Shown: piece by piece, positions 59,226-64,000 of the stretch
Numbering within the stretch: position 1 is the stretch's first letter
How the letters are laid out: each line of letters begins with the position of its first letter
Source: Adineta vaga
Taxonomy: Eukaryota > Rotifera
Reading direction: 5' to 3'
Length of the DNA stretch: 64,000 nt
Assembly (NCBI GenBank): GCA_021613535.1
Contig: CP075494.1
Coordinates: 5,270,001-5,334,000 of the forward strand
The notes under the pieces: generated by a model
Databases searched by the model: none
What the model was told of the DNA's origin: nothing
What the model saw: only the letters and a program-made list of their open reading frames with translations
Program-made: the position numbers and the translations under genes

Positions 59226-61218
59226 ATGAAACCATTTTTATTGTTTATTCTCATTGCACTTTGCTTTGTTATATCGAACTTAAGTCATGCAGTGCATTTT
59301 GAAAAATCTGACTCTAATGTTTGTAATTTGAAAGTAAAATTTTTATTATCACATAAAAATCCAGAGCAATGGTAAGACCAACTTTTAGTCGATGAATGAA
59401 TATACTAGTCGAGTTTAGGATTCAATCAACAACTAACTTCAAATGGAAATTAATTATCACTGGACTTTCAAAAATTGCAGAAACAAAAGTTCATCAGAAA
59501 ATTCGGCAAGCATTTAATGACTGGTCAATCTATCCTGGAATAATCTTTCATGAAGTATCTGAGAACGATGAAGTGGACTTCAACTTAATCTTTGCTGCTA
59601 ACTATCATCAATATGATATTTCCTCGAATGATTTTGATACAATCTTGATGCATACAATGAGCTCATCGTATGCAAATATTCTATTTGAGACGAACAAGGA
59701 TTGGATAGATCCGTAAGTGCTGTCTATATCATTAAAAATAAGAATAGATTGTTTGTTTTAGTGATCATGATATGAACTGCAATCTGTATCTTATAATGAA
59801 ACATCAAATAGGTTATATACTCGGTCTAGAACATCCAGATGATAAACCATTGGTAATATTTGTTCTATTATTCACATTCTACAAAACCAACGCTCTTTTA
59901 TGTAATTTTTAGAATCCTATCTCGGATGAAACATTGGATGAAGAACCTGAAATGATGGCTATTGCTGCTCGAAAACCAATTAGATTTTCACGAGCGATTG
60001 TAAACAATGGTGAAATAACAACTACTAATGCGTCGGACGAATTACCAAAATCTCGAATGGAAAATGGACGTTATTCAAATTCATTCAATTCTGAATTTAA
60101 ATTTCCTAGTGCAGCAGTTATATTACGATGGAAGTTTACGACACGAAGAAATACGAAATTACCCAATACTAAACAAGAACTTGATAGACTTTTACCCGTT
60201 ATTCGACATTCAAAATCTGAAGAATTATATCAAACAAAATTCGGTATACGATTTATTTGGATTGGACACGCTTCCAGTTATGTTCAAATGAACAATTTTC
60301 GATTTCTTCTCGATCCCGTATTTAGGTAAATCTTTGATCTGTCATTGCTTAATCTATTTTCTTCTTTGATCATTTTAGTGAACGATGTGGTATTAATTCA
60401 ATGATTGGTCCGAAAAGATATCGTCCAACACCGTTAACAGTAAATGATCTACCTGATAATCTCGATGCGATATTTATTTCACATAATCATTTTGATCATC
60501 TTGATTATGCGAGTGTAAAAGAACTGAATAAGCGTTATGGTAAACAATTAACATGGTTCTGTGGTCGAGGTCTTCGACAATGGTTTCTTGGTAATCATGT
60601 GAAGAATGTTATTGAACTCGATTGGTGGGAAAATTATCATTATTCAGTAAGAAGACCATTCTCATTAGAGAACTTTTCTTTATTTAATTTTTATTCGATA
60701 TTTATTTTAGAAGAAAAACATCAGCATCGCTTTTCTTCCAGCTCAACATTGGTAAGATTTATCGGTTACATTTTCGTTTCTGAGAATAAATGATTTTCTA
60801 TGATAGGAGTCGTCGTGGTATATTTGATTTAAATAAATCTTTATGGGGTGGATTTGCTATTTGGGATAGTACACATAAATTCTATTTTGCTGGTGATACA
60901 GGTTATACACATAATATCTCAATTTTTCGACAAATTGGTGAAAGATATGGTCCATTTGATTTAAGTGCTATACCAATCGGTGCCTATGAACCACGATGGA
61001 TGATGGAAGCTCAACATGTATCACCGGACGAAGCTGTTCAAATACATATAGATGTTCAATCAAATCGTTCAATTGGAATTCATTGGGGAACATGGGCATT
61101 AGCAAACGAATATTTCATGGAACCACCGACGAAACTCTCTGAAGCAGTGAAACATAAACAACTTGATCCATCGTCATTTATTGTTGTTAAACATGGTGAA
61201 ATTTTTGATTTACCTTAA
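59226..61218 (+). CDS. Inactive M10 metalloprotease-like domain joined to NAPE-PLD, 7 exons
   Basis: Exons 59226-59371, 59419-59712, 59762-59852, 59913-60325, 60379-60646, 60711-60751, 60807-61218; 1665 nt, 554 residues, all phases matching. The N-terminus has a signal peptide and a matrix-metalloprotease-like fold (IRQAFNDWS, VDFNLIFAANYH), but the zinc motif HExxHxxGxxH is H161-Q-I-G-Y-I-L-G-L-E-H171, so catalytic Glu and the second His are lost. From exon 4 on it is N-acyl-phosphatidylethanolamine phospholipase D: WIGHASSYVQM, SHNHFDHLD, PAQHW, AGDTGY and GIHWGTW give all zinc ligands. That enzyme releases N-acylethanolamines. It may instead be two genes, with NAPE-PLD starting at MMAIAARKP in exon 4. 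Confidence 0.78.
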
Positions 61219-61470
61219 ATTAATATCGCAATAATAAAAGTAAAATTACGGTATTAGTGGGACGAAGTGGATGTAAGATTAAGAAAAGACACCCATGTCC
61301 TCACTATCACAACTAGATGTTCTCATTGTATCTATCAAGTTTTTCTTAAAAAAACATTAATTTTCATGAAAACGTCTAAATAGTTATCTGATGATAATAT
61401 GACAGGTATTCAAACTTCCATGATTATTGAATATGTTTTTTGATAATTAAGTATTTATTTATAAAGACTT
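61219..61470. other. Spacer between converging genes
   Basis: About 250 bp, AT-rich. An AATAAAAG near 61235 may be the poly(A) signal of the NAPE-PLD gene. Confidence 0.4.
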
Positions 61471-62451
61471 TCAATGACATTTTATAGTAGTGAGAAAAGA
61501 AAAGACTTTTCTTACTTCTTTTCGAAATGTTTTCGATACTATTAAATTTGTATAAAAACTAACGCAAAATGGAACAGCGATACTAAATAGACATAAATAT
61601 CTTATAACCAGTTCAATTTCTTGTTGCTCAACATTTTTAAAATGGTTTTGTGTTATTTGTTGATACATAAGGAAGATTGCAAAGGTAAAACTAAATAGAA
61701 CATAGATAGTAATGTCTAAAAATAACATCCACAACATTTGACGATTTTTTGCAGTGTTTGCTTGTGTACCGATCGCAACAGCGCGTCTTGTTAAAGATAA
61801 ACTAGGTTCAACATGAATTTGATGAAAATGTCGAACATTTTTGATCGACCATAGCCCACACATAATCATTACTGAAAGTGCTGCAATTTCTTTGACGAGT
61901 GAATAGTAACTGACAAAGGTTAAATGAATGCCTGGTTGAAACATGCAAACAAAGAGGTTAGGAGCAATTTCAATGATATTTGAGGCAATGAATGGATGCA
62001 TATGAAACAGTGACCAGAAGAATGTTCCACAAATAATAGACATATAAGCTAGACGACGAGTACTTCGTTGTCTTATCAATGCACTTGGTGATGTTATAAG
62101 AATTCGATCAATAGAAGCTAAAATTAGATAGAACGGACTTAAAACATTAAATAGAGTGGTGGTATAATGCCGTAAGCGGCAAAGAACTACACTGTAACTA
62201 CTAGGATCAATGTTATATCCTGAGCCCATTGTTAAAGATAATAAAGAAGAGAAGATGTAAGCAAAGTTCGCAATATTGTATGCAATAAAATAAATTGAAC
62301 ATGGATTTTTTCTTAAATTTTGTTGAGTAAATACAAATAGATTAAGAAGACAACCAATGACTCCTGTTAATATCATAATTGGACCAAAATATTGATATAA
62401 ATAATTTTGAACTAAACGCATTGTAATGACTGTATCAGATACTGAAGACAT
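61471..62451 (-). CDS. Rhodopsin-class GPCR, lineage-type orphan, copy 1
   Basis: 326 residues, intronless. Seven hydrophobic segments: GPIMILTGVIGCLLNLFVF (TM1, with GxxxN), then YFIAYNIANFAYIFSSLL, a TM3 with the conserved Cys (VVLCRLRHY) and a D-R-x variant of DRY (ASIDRILI), and TM4-TM7 ending in SFYTNLIVSKTFRKEV. No NPxxY is seen in TM7, where the SFYTN stretch stands instead. The type matches the expanded bdelloid FMRFamide-receptor-like orphan GPCRs; the ligand is unknown. A related gene lies 0.6 kb upstream on the same strand, suggesting tandem duplication. Confidence 0.82.
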   Translation of the reverse strand: MSSVSDTVITMRLVQNYLYQYFGPIMILTGVIGCLLNLFVFTQQNLRKNPCSIYFIAYNIANFAYIFSSLLSLTMGSGYNIDPSSYSVVLCRLRHYTTTLFNVLSPFYLILASIDRILITSPSALIRQRSTRRLAYMSIICGTFFWSLFHMHPFIASNIIEIAPNLFVCMFQPGIHLTFVSYYSLVKEIAALSVMIMCGLWSIKNVRHFHQIHVEPSLSLTRRAVAIGTQANTAKNRQMLWMLFLDITIYVLFSFTFAIFLMYQQITQNHFKNVEQQEIELVIRYLCLFSIAVPFCVSFYTNLIVSKTFRKEVRKVFSFLTTIKCH

Positions 62452-63038
62452 AATTAAATTGCTGGTTTGTTCACACGAATGAAGAAGTTTTTCTCAAAGG
62501 ATTGTAGAGAAAAAAATATAGGATGTCGTATTATATACTTTGTCATTTCCAAAGATCTAGCCACTAGACTGATTCAGACAAGCTTTGGCTTTGATGAAAA
62601 TTTCATCAGGATATATAATTTAGAATAAGCTTCATTACTTCGTAGTCGCATAAAATCTATTGAAAAGAATTTAATCAGCAAAAACAAAACAAATTGAAGT
62701 GGGAAAGATAAGATCTTATCTGTTATTTTTCCTGATGAGAGTAAAAAAACAAGTGATTATATAATTGTTGTATCAGTCATCGGGAGAATGTACTCAGATG
62801 TATGAACAAGAGATAATAAGATACTCAATTGAATTGCTACAGGAAATAAAAGGAAAAGAAAACTGCAAATAATACAAGAAATTAGTCAGATTAATGCTTG
62901 AAATCATACGACATTGTTTTTCTATAGAAAAATGATTCAAGAAAACAAGTTTGGTCTGTAAATTCTCCTCATATATATATATATATATATTTATGTACTT
63001 ATAAATAGAAACAACAAAAACACAATATCAAATTACTC
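62452..63038. other. Spacer between GPCR copies with AT microsatellite
   Basis: AT-rich; a TATATATATATATATATATA run lies at about 62970-62992. No coding sequence was recognised. Confidence 0.5.
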
Positions 63039-63983
63039 CTATTGAAATATGTTTTGAAAATGACGTCGTGTCTGGTTGATAATATTCATGATCTCTTGTC
63101 GATACAATTTTCCACTCAGTGTATATATATAAAACGATGTACAATATGATAAAAAGAACGGAAGCATAGAAATACGAAGAAGAGTTACCATTAACAATGT
63201 TGGATTCGGGACGAAATTAATAATTGTCATCATAACACAAAGTACTGTAGCGCAAAGAACATAGGCGAATACTTGAAAAATCAACATACGCAAAAGTTCA
63301 TTGTCTGAACGACGATATAGTCTTCGATTATTTCGTCCATGTGATTGATTATTGCTATTGATAGGTTGAATAAGTCGTCTTTGAATTCGTATATTCCACA
63401 GAGTCAATAATCCAAATATAACCATCAATATGGGTGGGGCCATTGCATAGAAGATCAATTGAAAAATAGACCAATTTGCATTAAATGTTTGACTAGTACT
63501 AATACATTGAGGAGGATCGGAATCAATTAGATCATAGACAATAAGTAGGGGTATAAAAATTGCCAGAAATATACCCAACATCGTAATGATGATTTTTCGA
63601 GCTATATGAACTTGAGTCAATGAGCGAAGCACAACTGATGAAGATGAACAACAAAACCGATCGAAACTAGCTAATACTAATAGATACGGTGATATATTGT
63701 ATATTAAATAGGATAGGTAACAATTGAGTTTACAAATAATAGACGAATATGAGGAAATTGTTACTCCATAACCATCTGATATTAACGAGATAATAAATAG
63801 AAAACACACGACCAGTAGATTATTTATTGAACCAGCAAGAAAATATTGTGTACATGAATTACGACGAAGTGTTTTACGAGTAAAGATTAATATATTCATA
63901 GTATTACCAAATATTCCAATAATTATCTCCAATGGTAGTATAATACGTAGTAAATGAGTATAAATATCCATCGCAAATTTCAA
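63039..63983 (-). CDS. Rhodopsin-class GPCR, lineage-type orphan, copy 2
   Basis: 314 residues, intronless, starting 17 bp from the window end; the ATG at 63983 gives a normal short N-terminus. TM1 LEIIIGIFGNTMNILIF carries the conserved GN. TM3 has the Cys (SIICKLNCYL) and DR (LASFDRFCC). A basic third intracellular loop (HGRNNRRLYRRSD) precedes TM6. TM7 reads LSYCTSFYIYTLSGKLYR without NPxxY. Same family as the neighbouring copy but considerably diverged, so an older duplication. Predicted plasma-membrane receptor, ligand unknown. Confidence 0.82.
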   Translation of the reverse strand: MKFAMDIYTHLLRIILPLEIIIGIFGNTMNILIFTRKTLRRNSCTQYFLAGSINNLLVVCFLFIISLISDGYGVTISSYSSIICKLNCYLSYLIYNISPYLLVLASFDRFCCSSSSVVLRSLTQVHIARKIIITMLGIFLAIFIPLLIVYDLIDSDPPQCISTSQTFNANWSIFQLIFYAMAPPILMVIFGLLTLWNIRIQRRLIQPINSNNQSHGRNNRRLYRRSDNELLRMLIFQVFAYVLCATVLCVMMTIINFVPNPTLLMVTLLRISMLPFFLSYCTSFYIYTLSGKLYRQEIMNIINQTRRHFQNIFQ

Positions 63984-64000
63984 ACGAAAAATATAAACGA

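Overview
The window reads as nuclear DNA of a small invertebrate, most likely a bdelloid rotifer. That is an inference from gene content and structure, not a database match. It is AT-rich and fairly gene-dense. Introns are short (mostly 50-65 bp) with GT..AG ends. The content is typical of bdelloids: a TPR/ADP-ribosyltransferase-like protein, LRR genes with one repeat per exon, lineage-type GPCRs, a macrocin-type methyltransferase, a GxGYxYP putative glycosidase and a bacterial-type SDR. The last two are candidates for horizontal acquisition.

Layout. 0-8 kb: the 3' part of a TPR protein (+), a secreted GxGYxYP protein (+), a secreted Cu/Zn superoxide dismutase (-) and an ERF4-like/zinc-ribbon membrane protein (-). 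9-19.7 kb: a zinc-finger/B-box/coiled-coil/LRR gene (+), a cupin_5 protein (+), an ABHD12/13-like hydrolase (+), a Lys-type tRNA-like gene (-), a secreted 10-exon SDR (+), an ARF-like GTPase with an unusual C-terminus (+) and a claudin-like tetraspan (-). 19.7-25.2 kb is gene-poor. 25-33 kb: a Ly6-like protein (+), a second ZF/B-box/LRR relative with about 18 LRRs (-), a PAN/Kelch protein (-) and a methyltransferase (-). 33-46 kb: an NHL-repeat remnant, a third LRR relative that is a pseudogene, and a fourth LRR gene with nine almost identical LRR exons in a 142-bp tandem array. 46-64 kb: a small two-exon gene, tRNA-Pro(AGG), a GT31-type protein, three tandem HSL-type esterases, a small hypothetical gene, a Ly6-like GPI protein, an F-box pseudogene, a metalloprotease-like/NAPE-PLD gene and two GPCRs.

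The unifying theme is a four-member family here named ZBCL: C-x4-C-x9-C-x2-H fingers, a B-box-like finger, a coiled coil with a shared SGR-x-NC signature, then ribonuclease-inhibitor-type LRRs. Each LRR sits on its own 84-nt phase-0 exon, so repeats can be gained or lost without frame damage. Copy number runs from about 3 to 18. In the youngest array every difference between repeat exons changes an amino acid, and all fall in the exposed strand/loop part of the LRR. This looks like a receptor-type surface being diversified by exon duplication. I consider it the most interesting system in the window; its function is unknown.

A second theme is decayed or altered catalytic sites in otherwise intact reading frames: an ARF with Arg at position 71, a GT31 without its DxD, a metalloprotease fold with HQxxY instead of HExxH, and an ART remnant without ExE.
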